A stretch of DNA of 64,000 bases, from assembly GCF_001523745.2 (NCBI RefSeq), contig NZ_CP013386.1, positions 744,001 through 808,000 on the forward strand, read 5' to 3'. Shown piece by piece: positions 8,113 to 16,622 of the stretch (position 1 is its first letter; every line of letters starts with the position of its first letter). The notes beneath the pieces are model-generated. The model was not told the DNA's origin. It worked only from the letters and a program-made list of their open reading frames with translations, and did not search any database. The DNA is from Burkholderia mayonis. Lineage in GTDB: Bacteria > Pseudomonadota > Gammaproteobacteria > Burkholderiales > Burkholderiaceae. The position numbers were made by a program, and so were the translations under genes.

Positions 8113-8811
8113 TCAGTGGGAATAGTCGCGCGCGCCGAAGATCGCGGCGCCGATCCGGACGATCGTCGCGCCTTCGGCGACGGCGGCCTCGAGATCGTCC
8201 GACATGCCCATCGACAGCGTGTCGAGCGCGAGCCCGTCGGCGCGCAGTCGTTCGAGGAGCGCATGCAGCGCGCGATGCGGCGCGCGCTTCGCATCGGGGT
8301 CGTGCGCCGGCTCGGGAATCGTCATCAATCCGCGCAGCCGCAGCGCGGGCAGCGCGGCGACCGCGCGTGCGAGCTCGGCGGCGTCCGCGGGCGCGGCGCC
8401 GCTCTTCGACGCCTCGCCGCTGATGTTCACCTGCACGCAGACATCGAGAGGCGGCAGGTGCGCGGGCCGCTGCTCGGACAAGCGCTGCGCGATCTTCAGC
8501 CGGTCGATCGTGTGCACCCAGTCGAAGCGCTCGGCGACGGCCCGCGTCTTGTTCGACTGCAGCGGACCGATGAAATGCCATTCGAGCTCGGTGCGCAGAT
8601 CGGCGAGCGAATCGATCTTGTCGATCGCCTCCTGCACATAGTTCTCGCCGAACGCGCGCTGGCCGGCCGCATGCGCGGCGCGCACCGCGTCGGCGGGAAA
8701 CGTCTTCGACACCGCGAGCAGCGTGACTGCGCGCGGCTCGCGTCCGGCCGCGCGCGCGGCGTCTTCGATGCGGTGATGAACGGAGGCGAGGCGGGCGGCG
8801 AGATCGGACAT
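8113..8811 (-). CDS. yggS: YggS/PipY family pyridoxal 5'-phosphate homeostasis protein
   Basis: 232 residues folding as a single alanine-racemase-type barrel. The PLP-binding lysine is in VTLLAVSKTFPADAV, followed by FGENYVQEA and the phosphate-binding LSMGMSDDLEAAVAEGATIVRIG with the end IFGARDY. The protein buffers PLP and affects amino- and keto-acid balance; it has no established catalytic activity. It is upstream of proC with a 27-base gap, so both are probably on one transcript. Confidence 0.95.
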   Translation of the reverse strand: MSDLAARLASVHHRIEDAARAAGREPRAVTLLAVSKTFPADAVRAAHAAGQRAFGENYVQEAIDKIDSLADLRTELEWHFIGPLQSNKTRAVAERFDWVHTIDRLKIAQRLSEQRPAHLPPLDVCVQVNISGEASKSGAAPADAAELARAVAALPALRLRGLMTIPEPAHDPDAKRAPHRALHALLERLRADGLALDTLSMGMSDDLEAAVAEGATIVRIGAAIFGARDYSH

Positions 8812-8932
8812 GTCGGGACGGACGAAACGTGGGGCGTGCGCCGGGCGGCGTGCCGCTGCGCGCGACGGATGCGGAGATTATACGGACAACCGGCGCGCGC
8901 GAAGCGGCGCGCGGCGCATCGGCCGCGCCGAG

Positions 8933-10159
8933 TCAACCGTACAGCAGGTTTTCGACGAGCTGCACCCAGTGCACGACGGGCACTTGCGTGCCGCTTTGCA
9001 GATGCGCGATGCAGCCGATGTTCGCCGAGACGATCATCTGCGGCTCGGTCGCCTGCAGCTTCGCGAGCTTCTGCTTGCGCAGCTTGTACGCGAGCGACGG
9101 CTGCGTGAGCGAGTAGGTGCCCGCCGAGCCGCAGCACAGATGGCTGTCGGCAGGCAGGCGCACTTCGATGCCGAGCGCTTCCAGCAGCCGCTCGACCTTG
9201 CCGCGCAACTGCTGGCCGTGCTGCAGCGTGCACGGCGGATGATAGGCGACCGTATGGATCCCGCGCCGGCGCGTGAGCGCGATCAGCTCGGCCTCGAAGC
9301 CGCCGAGCAGCTCGGACAGATCCTTCGTCAGCGCAACGATGCGGCGCGCCTTGTCCGCGTAAGCCGGGTCGCCGCGCAGCAGGTGCGCGTATTCCAGCAC
9401 CGTCGCGCCGCAGCCGGACGCGTTCATCACGATCGCCTCGACGCCGCGCTCGACGTGCGGCCACCATGCGTCGATGTTGCGGCGCGCGTCGTCGAGCGCT
9501 TCGTCGTGATAGCCGAGGTGCAGCCGGATCGCGCCGCAGCAGCCGGCTTCGGGCGCGACCACCGTTTCGATGCCGAGCGCGTCGAGCACGCGCGCGGTCG
9601 CGATGTTGATGTTCGGCATCATCGACGGCTGCACGCAGCCTGCGAGCATCAGCACGCGGCGCTCGCGCTGCGCGGTCGGCCACGCAAGGAGGCGTGCGCG
9701 CGGCGGCACCTTGTCGCGCAGCCGCTTCGGCAGCAGCGGCCGCACGTGCTGGCCGAGCCGCATCACGGGCGCGAACACGGCGGCGTTCGGCACGAAGCTC
9801 GCGAGCAGGCGCCGCGTGAGCCGCTGCGACAGCGGCCGCGACACTTTCGTCTCGACGACCTTGCGGCCGATGTCGACGAGCCGGCCGTACTCGACGCCGG
9901 ACGGGCAGGTCGTCTCGCAGCTTCGGCACGTGAGGCAGCGATCGAGATGTTGCTGCGTGCTGCGCGTGACGTCCGCGCCTTCGAGCATCTGCTTGATCAG
10001 ATAGATGCGTCCGCGCGGGCCGTCGAGCTCGTCGCCGAGCAGTTGATAGGTCGGGCAGGTCGCGGTGCAGAAGCCGCAGTGCACGCACTTGCGCAAGATC
10101 GCGTCGGCGTCGTCGCCGTCGGGCGTATTGCGGATGAAATCGGCGAGGTTCGTCTGCAT
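8933..10159 (-). CDS. glcF: Glycolate oxidase iron-sulfur subunit GlcF
   Basis: 408 residues. Two [4Fe-4S] ferredoxin motifs occur in the N-terminal third (CVHCGFCTATCPTY and CLTCRSCETTCPSG), followed by two cysteine-rich CCG domains (including AGCCGAIRLHLGYH and HLCCGSAGTYSLTQP). GlcF carries electrons from the GlcD/GlcE flavoproteins toward the respiratory chain during oxidation of glycolate to glyoxylate. The gene starts six bases after the glcE stop, consistent with translational coupling. The order glcD-glcE-glcF is the usual one. Confidence 0.96.
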   Translation of the reverse strand: MQTNLADFIRNTPDGDDADAILRKCVHCGFCTATCPTYQLLGDELDGPRGRIYLIKQMLEGADVTRSTQQHLDRCLTCRSCETTCPSGVEYGRLVDIGRKVVETKVSRPLSQRLTRRLLASFVPNAAVFAPVMRLGQHVRPLLPKRLRDKVPPRARLLAWPTAQRERRVLMLAGCVQPSMMPNINIATARVLDALGIETVVAPEAGCCGAIRLHLGYHDEALDDARRNIDAWWPHVERGVEAIVMNASGCGATVLEYAHLLRGDPAYADKARRIVALTKDLSELLGGFEAELIALTRRRGIHTVAYHPPCTLQHGQQLRGKVERLLEALGIEVRLPADSHLCCGSAGTYSLTQPSLAYKLRKQKLAKLQATEPQMIVSANIGCIAHLQSGTQVPVVHWVQLVENLLYG

Positions 10160-10165
10160 CGCACT

Positions 10166-11254
10166 TTAGAGATCGGGGTAGAGCCGGCCGCGGTTGAAGA
10201 TGCGCGCCGGATCGAACGCGGTCTTCAGGCCGCGGTGGATTTTCATCAGCGGCGCGGGCAGCGGCGTGAACACGCCCGCGCTGCGGTCGTAGCTTCCGCT
10301 CGCGCGAAAGAGCGTCGCGTGGCCGCCCGCCTGCTTCGCGCTCATCCGCACCGTCTGCGCGTCGGCGTCCGTGATCCACCAGCGCTGTGCGCCGCCCCAT
10401 TCCATCATCTGCGTGCCGGGCAGTTGCATCGGCTCAGTGATCGACGGCAGCGACAGGCGCCACAGCGCGTGGCCCGGCGCGAGCGACGAGAAGAACGGAT
10501 CGCTCTGCTCGCGCACGCCGTCCCAGAAGCGCTCGGCCTCGACCGCGTCGACGACTTCGCCGCCGAGCACGGTTTTCGCGCTCTTCACGGCCGCCTCCGC
10601 GCCGGACAGGCGCAGCACGAGCGTGCCGTATCGCCACGCGCTCGCCGACAGCGGAAACGGGCGGCCCGCCCATTCGTTGAGCTTGCGGACTGCGTCGGTT
10701 GCGCTCATGTCGAATTTCAGCGTGACTTCGGCGGCGGGGACGGGCAGCACCTTGATCGACAGATCGAGCATCAACCCGAGCGTGCCGAGCGAGCCCGCCA
10801 TCAGGCGCGACACGTCGTAGCCCGCGACGTTCTTCACGACCTGTCCGCCGAAGCGCAGGACATCGCCGCGCCCGTTCAGCAGCGTCACGCCGAGCACGAA
10901 ATCGCGCGGCGCGCCCGTCGTCGCGCGGCGCGGGCCGGCGAGGCCCGCCGCGACCGCGCCGCCGATCGTCGCGCCGCGCCCGAAGTGCGGCGGCTCGAAC
11001 GGCAGCATCTGGCCGCGCTCGGCGAGCGTTTCCTCGAGCTCGGCGAGCGGCGTGCCCCCGCGCGCGGTGACGACGAGCTCCGCCGGGTCATACGACATGA
11101 TGCCCTGATGCGCGCGCGTGTCGAGAATTTCCCCGTCGAGCGCCTGGCCGTACCAGTCCTTCGTGCCGCCGCCGCGTATGCGCAGCGCGCGGCCGCTCGC
11201 CGCGGCGTCGCGGATGCGAGCCGCCCAGCCTGCGACGATGTCGTCCTCTTCCAT
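10166..11254 (-). CDS. glcE: Glycolate oxidase FAD-binding subunit GlcE
   Basis: 362 residues. The N-terminal half is a PCMH-type FAD-binding domain: LRIRGGGTKDWYG, then ELVVTARGGTPLAELEETLAE and FGRGATIGGAVAAGLAGPRR. The conserved GGQVVKNVAGYDVSRLMAGS follows. GlcE lacks the full catalytic domain of GlcD and functions only in the GlcDEF complex at the inner membrane. The ATG at 11254 is 175 bases from glcD, with a hairpin in the gap. Confidence 0.95.
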   Translation of the reverse strand: MEEDDIVAGWAARIRDAAASGRALRIRGGGTKDWYGQALDGEILDTRAHQGIMSYDPAELVVTARGGTPLAELEETLAERGQMLPFEPPHFGRGATIGGAVAAGLAGPRRATTGAPRDFVLGVTLLNGRGDVLRFGGQVVKNVAGYDVSRLMAGSLGTLGLMLDLSIKVLPVPAAEVTLKFDMSATDAVRKLNEWAGRPFPLSASAWRYGTLVLRLSGAEAAVKSAKTVLGGEVVDAVEAERFWDGVREQSDPFFSSLAPGHALWRLSLPSITEPMQLPGTQMMEWGGAQRWWITDADAQTVRMSAKQAGGHATLFRASGSYDRSAGVFTPLPAPLMKIHRGLKTAFDPARIFNRGRLYPDL

Positions 11255-11363
11255 GGCGTTCTGTGTCGTTGTTCGTTTCGGTCGATTTTACCGGGGTGGC
11301 GAAATCGCGCATTCGGGCGAACCCCTTAGAGCGCGTTCACGCTAAAAACGGGCTCGCGAACAC

Positions 11364-11393
11364 GCCTTGCCGGCCGCATGGCGGCAGCAAGGC
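11364..11393 (-). other. Hairpin in the glcD-glcE spacer
   Basis: GCCTTGC and its complement GCAAGGC (outer arms 11364-11370 and 11387-11393) enclose a second partly paired CCGC/GCGG segment. There is no U-run, so it may stabilise or process the glcDEF mRNA rather than terminate it. Confidence 0.35.
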
Positions 11394-11429
11394 ATGTGCG
11401 CCCAATCAGGCCCTGGACCGCGCGCAGCG

Positions 11430-12923
11430 TCAGAAGCGCGGCAGGTCCGGATGCGGCAGCAGCCCGCCGCGCACGTGCATCCGGCCGTATTCGGCGCAGC
11501 GCGCGCGGGTCGGAATCCCCTTGTCCGGATTCAGCAGCTCGGGCGGATCGAACGCGCGCTTGACCGCGAAGAACGCGTCGCATTCCTCGCGCGAGAACTG
11601 CACGCACATCGAATTCAGCTTCTCGACGCCGACGCCGTGCTCGCCCGTCACCGTGCCGCCGAATTCGACGCAGCTCTCGAGGATGTCCGCGCCGAACGCT
11701 TCCGCGCGGTGCAGCTCGTCGGGATCGTTCGCGTTGAACAGGATGAGCGGATGCATGTTGCCGTCGCCCGCATGGAACACGTTGATGCAGCGCAGCCTGT
11801 ATTTCGTCTCCATCTGCTCGATGCGCGCGAGGAGCGGCCCGATCGCGCGGCGCGGCACCGTGCCGTCCATGCAGTAATAGTCGGGCGAAATGCGGCCCGC
11901 GGCCGGGAACGCGTTCTTGCGGCCCGACCAGAAGCGCAGCCGCTCCGCCTCGCTGCGCGATATCTGGAGGCGCGTCGCGCCGTGCTCGCGCAGCACCGCG
12001 GTCATCCGCACGATCTCCTCGGCGACTTCTTCCGGCGTGCCGTCTGATTCGCACAGGAGGATCGCGGCCGCGTCGAGGTCGTAGCCCGCGTGCGTGAACG
12101 CCTCGACCGCCTGCGTCGCCGGCTTGTCCATCATCTCGAGGCCCGCGGGGATGATGCCCGACGCGATGATCGCAGCGACCGCCTCGCCGCCCTTGACGAC
12201 GTCGTCGAAGCTCGCCATCACGAGTTGCGCGGCCTGCGGCTTCGGGATCAGCCTGACCGTGACCTCGGTGACGATGACGAACATCCCTTCGCTGCCGATC
12301 GTGACGGCGAGCAGGTCGAGGCCGGGCGTGTCGGGCGCGAGCGAGCCGAACTCGACGATCTCGCCGTCGCTCGTCACGCCGCGCACGCGCAGCACGTTGT
12401 GGCACGTGAGCCCGTACTTCAGGCAATGGACGCCGCCCGAGTTTTCGGCGACGTTGCCGCCGATCGTGCATGCGATCTGCGACGACGGATCGGGTGCGTA
12501 GTAGAGCCCGTATGGTGCGGCGGCTTCGGAAATCGCTAGATTGCGCACGCCCGGCTGGATCGTCGCCGTGCGCGCGTACGAATCGATTTCGACGATCCGC
12601 GTGAAGCGTGCGAGCGACAGCACGACGCCGTGCCCGATCGGCAGCGCGCCGCCCGACAGGCTCGTGCCCGCGCCGCGCGGGACGATCGGCACGTTCATCC
12701 GCCGGCAGATCTGCGCGATCCGCTGCACCTGCGATTCGGTCTCCGGCAGCACGACGGCGAGCGGCAGCCGGCGGTATGCGGAAAGCGCGTCGCACTCGTA
12801 CGCGGCCGTGTCCTCGTCGCGGTACAGCAGGCAGTGGGTCGGCAGCACGGCCATCAGCGCCTGCACGACTTCGCGCTGGCGCTGCGCGCGCAGATCGGCC
12901 GACAGTTCGGCGGGGGCGTTCAT
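11430..12923 (-). CDS. glcD: Glycolate oxidase catalytic subunit GlcD
   Basis: 497 residues, usual GlcD length. The PCMH FAD domain shows VPRGAGTSLSGGALPIGHGVVLSL and ACTIGGNVAENSGGVHCLKYG. The C-terminal FAD-oxidase domain shows NVFHAGDGNMHPLI and GGTVTGEHGVGVEKL with the conserved metal/substrate histidines. It oxidises glycolate (and D-lactate in some species) to the keto acid. It is the first gene of glcDEF, and another FAD-linked oxidase gene lies upstream on the same strand. Confidence 0.97.
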   Translation of the reverse strand: MNAPAELSADLRAQRQREVVQALMAVLPTHCLLYRDEDTAAYECDALSAYRRLPLAVVLPETESQVQRIAQICRRMNVPIVPRGAGTSLSGGALPIGHGVVLSLARFTRIVEIDSYARTATIQPGVRNLAISEAAAPYGLYYAPDPSSQIACTIGGNVAENSGGVHCLKYGLTCHNVLRVRGVTSDGEIVEFGSLAPDTPGLDLLAVTIGSEGMFVIVTEVTVRLIPKPQAAQLVMASFDDVVKGGEAVAAIIASGIIPAGLEMMDKPATQAVEAFTHAGYDLDAAAILLCESDGTPEEVAEEIVRMTAVLREHGATRLQISRSEAERLRFWSGRKNAFPAAGRISPDYYCMDGTVPRRAIGPLLARIEQMETKYRLRCINVFHAGDGNMHPLILFNANDPDELHRAEAFGADILESCVEFGGTVTGEHGVGVEKLNSMCVQFSREECDAFFAVKRAFDPPELLNPDKGIPTRARCAEYGRMHVRGGLLPHPDLPRF

Positions 12924-12990
12924 GTCTCCTCCTGGTCCGCGACGGACGGCGCGAGGTCGTTCGCCGGTCTCGTCGCTGGCTTCGTTTTCG

Positions 12991-14397
12991 TCATGCGTCG
13001 ATCGTGAAGATCTTGCCGGGATTCATCAGATTGTTCGGATCAAGCGCGAGCTTGATCGCGCGCATCGCGTCGACCGCGTTCTCGCCGTGCTCGGCCGCGA
13101 GAAAGCGCATCTTGTGCAGCCCGATGCCGTGCTCGCCCGTGCAGGTGCCCCCCATCCGCAGCGCGCGCTCGACGATCCGGTCGTTGAGCGCTTCGGCTTC
13201 GGCGAGTTCTTCGGGCTTCGAAGGATCGATCAGGATCGCAACGTGGAAGTTGCCGTCGCCGACGTGGCCGACGATCGGGCACGGCAGCGACGATGCGTTC
13301 AGATCGACCTCGGTTTCCTCGACGCACGCGGCGAGCTGCGAGATCGGCACGCAGACGTCGGTCGTCACCGCGCGGCAGCCGGGCTTCAATTGCAGCATCG
13401 AGAAATAGGCGTGATGGCGCGCGGACCAGAGACGCGTGCGATCTTCGGGACGCGTCGCCCATTCGAAGTCCTGGCCGCCGTTCTGCGCGGCGAGCGCCTC
13501 GACTTGCTGGGCCTGCTCGCGCACGCCGGATTCCGTGCCGTGGAATTCGAAGAAGAGCGTCGGCGCCTCGGCGAGCCCGAGATGCGCGTTGCGATTGATC
13601 GCGCGCACGGCGAGCGCGTCGACGAATTCGACGCGCGCGATCGGCACGCCGATCTGGATCGTCTCGATCACGGTGCGCGCGGCGGCGCTCATCGACTCGA
13701 ATGCGCACACGGCGGCCGATACCGCCTCGGGTTGCGGATGCAATCGCAGCGTGATTTCGGTGATCACGCCGAGCGTGCCTTCCGAGCCGACGAAAAGCCG
13801 CGTGAGATCATAGCCCGCCGCCGACTTGCGCGCGCGCGTGCCGGTCTTCACGATGCGGCCGTCCGCGAGCACGACGGTGAGGCCGAGCACGTTCTCGCGC
13901 ATCGTGCCGTAGCGCACCGCGTTCGTGCCCGATGCGCGCGTCGCGGTCATTCCGCCGATGCTCGCGTCTGCGCCCGGGTCGATCGGAAAGAAGAGACCGG
14001 TGTCGCGCAGCGCGTCGTTGAGCGTGCGGCGCGTGACGCCGGGCTCGACGGTCGCGGTCAGATCGTCGGCGTCGATCGACAGCACGCGGTTCATCTCCGA
14101 CAGATCGAGCGACACGCCGCCGCGCACGGCGAGCAGATGGCCTTCGAGCGACGAGCCGACGCCGTACGGGATCAGCGGCACGTCGTGCCGCGCGCAGAGG
14201 AGGACGGCGTCGCGCACGTCGTCGGCCGCGTGCGCGAACACGACGGCGTCCGGCAGTTGCGGATCGAAAGGAGACTCGTCGCGGCCGTGATGGGCGCGCA
14301 CGGCTTCCGCAGTCGACATGCGCGAGGCGAACCGGGCGGCGAGCGCGTCGACGAACGCTGCGGGAAGCGGGCGATGCGGCGGGGCGGGGTGGTTCAC
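12991..14397 (-). CDS. FAD-linked oxidase, D-lactate dehydrogenase (cytochrome)-like
   Basis: 468 residues from a GTG at 14397, which is preceded by AGGAG about seven bases upstream; starts further upstream lack this signal. The FAD-binding part carries VPLIPYGVGSSLEGHLLAVRG and IDPGADASIGGMTATRASGTN, the latter typical of mitochondrial-type D-lactate dehydrogenases. The C-terminal part has CPIVGHVGDGNFHVAIL and GGTCTGEHGIGLHKM. The likely role is oxidation of D-lactate or another D-2-hydroxy acid into the electron-transport chain. It is 67 bases upstream of glcD on the same strand, so hydroxy-acid oxidation genes are grouped here. Substrate not determinable from sequence. Confidence 0.92.
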   Translation of the reverse strand: MNHPAPPHRPLPAAFVDALAARFASRMSTAEAVRAHHGRDESPFDPQLPDAVVFAHAADDVRDAVLLCARHDVPLIPYGVGSSLEGHLLAVRGGVSLDLSEMNRVLSIDADDLTATVEPGVTRRTLNDALRDTGLFFPIDPGADASIGGMTATRASGTNAVRYGTMRENVLGLTVVLADGRIVKTGTRARKSAAGYDLTRLFVGSEGTLGVITEITLRLHPQPEAVSAAVCAFESMSAAARTVIETIQIGVPIARVEFVDALAVRAINRNAHLGLAEAPTLFFEFHGTESGVREQAQQVEALAAQNGGQDFEWATRPEDRTRLWSARHHAYFSMLQLKPGCRAVTTDVCVPISQLAACVEETEVDLNASSLPCPIVGHVGDGNFHVAILIDPSKPEELAEAEALNDRIVERALRMGGTCTGEHGIGLHKMRFLAAEHGENAVDAMRAIKLALDPNNLMNPGKIFTIDA

Positions 14398-14556
14398 GCG
14401 AGTCTCCTGGGGGGCGGACTTTACTTTATGGCAGGCGCCGCGGCGAGGCGGCCAGATCATTTTACGCTCGAAAGCATGCGCGCCGCCGCCAAGGCGGCTG
14501 CGATAATGACGATTTCACCGACGCGGCGCGCGCCGCCGCTGACCATGGGGACACGA

Positions 14557-15117
14557 ATGGGCAATCGCTTGAGCAAGATCGCGACCCGCACGGGCGACGA
14601 CGGCACGACGGGCCTCGGCGACGGCAGCCGCGTGCGCAAGGACGACGCGCGGATCGCGGCGATCGGCGACGTCGACGAATTGAATTCGCAGATTGGCGTG
14701 CTGCTTGCCGAACCGCTGCCGGGCGATATCCGCGCGGCGCTGTCGACGATCCAGCACGACCTGTTCGACCTGGGCGGCGAGCTCTGCATCCCGGGGCACG
14801 CGGCGATCACCGACGCGCATCTCGCGCGTCTCGACGATTGGCTCGCGCACTACAACGGGCAACTGTTGCCGCTGAAGGAGTTCATCCTGCCGGGCGGCGC
14901 GCGCAGCGCGGCGCTCGCGCACGTGTGCCGGACCGTGTGCCGGCGCGCGGAGCGCTCGATCGTCGCGCTCGGTGCACACGAGGCGCTCAACGCGCCGCCG
15001 CGCCGCTACGTGAACCGGCTGTCGGATCTGCTGTTCGTGCTCGCGCGCGTGCTGAACCGTGCGGCGGGCGGCGCCGACGTGCTGTGGGACCGCACGCGCG
15101 CGCGCTCAACGCGTTGA
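14557..15117 (+). CDS. Cob(I)yrinic acid a,c-diamide adenosyltransferase, PduO type
   Basis: 186 residues. PduO-type ATP-binding N-terminus IATRTGDDGTTGLGDGSRVRKD, then GDVDELNSQIGVLL, and the helix-bundle signature FILPGGARSAALAHVCRTVCRRAER and NRLSDLLFVLARVLNR. The enzyme adenosylates cob(I)alamin to form coenzyme B12. An in-frame ATG at 14545 would add four residues. It is divergent from the FAD-oxidase gene and upstream of hmp. No cobalamin riboswitch was recognised in the short upstream gap. Confidence 0.95.
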   Translation: MGNRLSKIATRTGDDGTTGLGDGSRVRKDDARIAAIGDVDELNSQIGVLLAEPLPGDIRAALSTIQHDLFDLGGELCIPGHAAITDAHLARLDDWLAHYNGQLLPLKEFILPGGARSAALAHVCRTVCRRAERSIVALGAHEALNAPPRRYVNRLSDLLFVLARVLNRAAGGADVLWDRTRARSTR

Positions 15118-15185
15118 TGCGCATCATTGCAATCGCTAACCCGTTGTGTCGAAGTGCGACAATTTGACCGCCGGAGGCGCGCCCA

Positions 15186-15212
15186 TAAACATGTATTGTT
15201 TGAGAATGTTTA
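15186..15212 (+). promoter_or_regulatory. Inverted repeat upstream of hmp, candidate NsrR site
   Basis: TAAACAT-N13-ATGTTTA is a perfect 7-bp inverted repeat ending 16 bases before the hmp start codon. The half AACATGTATT resembles the ATGYATTT core of NsrR sites, and NsrR commonly represses hmp in proteobacteria. Assignment to NsrR is inference. Confidence 0.5.
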
Positions 15213-15228
15213 ACGGAGGAATACTTTC

Positions 15229-16437
15229 ATGACGCAGATGACCGCCGAGCAGATGGCCCGAGTGAAAGCGACCGCACCGGTTCTCGCGGAGCACGGCGCG
15301 ACGATCACGAAGCACTTCTATCAACGGATGTTCGGGCGCCATCCCGAGCTGAAGAACGTTTTCAACCAGACGCACCAGAAGACGGGCAGCCAGCCGGAGA
15401 CGCTCGCGAAGGCGGTCTACGCGTACGCGGCGAACATCGACAATCTCGGCGCGCTCGGCGGCGCGGTGTCGCGGATCGCGCACAAGCACGCGAGCCTCAA
15501 CATCCGGCCGGAGCACTATCCGATCGTCGGCGAGAACCTGCTCGCGTCGATCGTCGAGGTGCTCGGCGACGCGGTCGATCCTGACACGCTCGAAGCGTGG
15601 CGCGTCGCGTACGGCCAGCTCGCGACGATCCTGATCGGCGCGGAGGCGAATCTGTACGAGAACGCCGCATGGAGCGGCTTCCGTCCGTTTAAGGTCGCGA
15701 AGAAAGTGCGCGAGAGCGACGAGATCACGTCGTTCTGCCTGACGCCGGCCGACGGCGGCGCGGCGCCCGAGTTCGAGCCGGGTCAGTACATTTCGGTGAA
15801 GCGTTTCGTCGGCGACATGGGCGTCGATCAGCCGCGCCAGTACAGCCTGTCCGACGCGCCGCACGGCAAGTGGCTGCGGATCTCGGTCAAGCGCGAAGCG
15901 GGGCGCAGCGAGGACGTGCCGGCGGGCAAGGTGTCGACGCTGATGCATGATGGCGTCGACGTTGATTCGATCGTCGAAGTCACCGCGCCGATGGGCGACT
16001 TCGCGCTGAATCGCGATGCGTCGACGCCCGTCGTGCTGATCTCGGGCGGGGTCGGGATCACGCCGATGGTGTCGATGGCGACGACGCTCGTCGCGTCGGG
16101 CAGCGAGCGTGAAGTGCGCTTCGTCCACGCTTGCCGGTCGGCGCGCGTGCACGCGTTCCGCGACTGGTTGAACGATACGACCGACGCGCATCCGAACGTG
16201 AAGCGCGCGGTGTTCTACGAAGAGGTCGGCGCGAACGACCGGCCGGGCGTCGATCACGACGGCGAAGGGCGGATCACGACGGCGGCGCTCGAGCGTCACG
16301 CGCTCGTGCCGGATGCCGATTACTACGTCTGCGGCCCGATCGCGTTCATGAAGCAGCAGCGCGACGCGCTCGTCGCGCTCGGCGTCGCGCCGGAGCGGGT
16401 GCAGACCGAGATCTTCGGTTCGGGCGCGCTCGAGTAA
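15229..16437 (+). CDS. hmp: Flavohemoglobin, nitric oxide dioxygenase
   Basis: 402 residues in the usual three-domain order. Globin domain about 1-140: HFYQRMFGRHPELKNVFNQ and the proximal haem-ligand His in IAHKHASLNIRPEHY. FAD domain about 150-260: EFEPGQYISVK and RQYSLSDAP. NAD domain about 265-400: ISGGVGITPMVSM and YYVCGPIAFMKQQ. It converts NO and O2 to nitrate, protecting against nitrosative stress. The ATG has CGGAGGA eight bases upstream. A candidate NO-responsive operator overlaps the promoter region, and a terminator follows at 16464, so it is probably transcribed alone. Confidence 0.97.
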   Translation: MTQMTAEQMARVKATAPVLAEHGATITKHFYQRMFGRHPELKNVFNQTHQKTGSQPETLAKAVYAYAANIDNLGALGGAVSRIAHKHASLNIRPEHYPIVGENLLASIVEVLGDAVDPDTLEAWRVAYGQLATILIGAEANLYENAAWSGFRPFKVAKKVRESDEITSFCLTPADGGAAPEFEPGQYISVKRFVGDMGVDQPRQYSLSDAPHGKWLRISVKREAGRSEDVPAGKVSTLMHDGVDVDSIVEVTAPMGDFALNRDASTPVVLISGGVGITPMVSMATTLVASGSEREVRFVHACRSARVHAFRDWLNDTTDAHPNVKRAVFYEEVGANDRPGVDHDGEGRITTAALERHALVPDADYYVCGPIAFMKQQRDALVALGVAPERVQTEIFGSGALE

Positions 16438-16463
16438 GCGCCGTCGATCGTTGCGGACGTTGG

Positions 16464-16486
16464 AGCCCGGCTCGAGCCGGGCTTTT
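16464..16486 (+). terminator. Intrinsic terminator after hmp
   Basis: AGCCCGGCTC directly abuts its complement GAGCCGGGCT (16464-16483) and is followed by TTT. The same stem sequence is used after purM. Confidence 0.8.
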
Positions 16487-16622
16487 CGTTGACAGGCGGC
16501 AGTCGATACCGCGCTCTCGATAGCTCGGCGTTCGCCGACGACGAGCGCGCCCGCAGCCGTATTGCGTCACCGACGAAATTTTCGTGGTGGCATTTTCGGG
16601 CACGTGGGCATGCGGCCAAGCG

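Noticed and set aside
7048..9108. Long plus-strand frame across proC and yggS
   Set aside because: It crosses two well-identified minus-strand genes and their spacer and has Arg-rich shadow composition.
14398..14556. Cobalamin riboswitch before the adenosyltransferase gene
   Set aside because: The gap is short and shows no B12-box-like sequence or extended stem structure.
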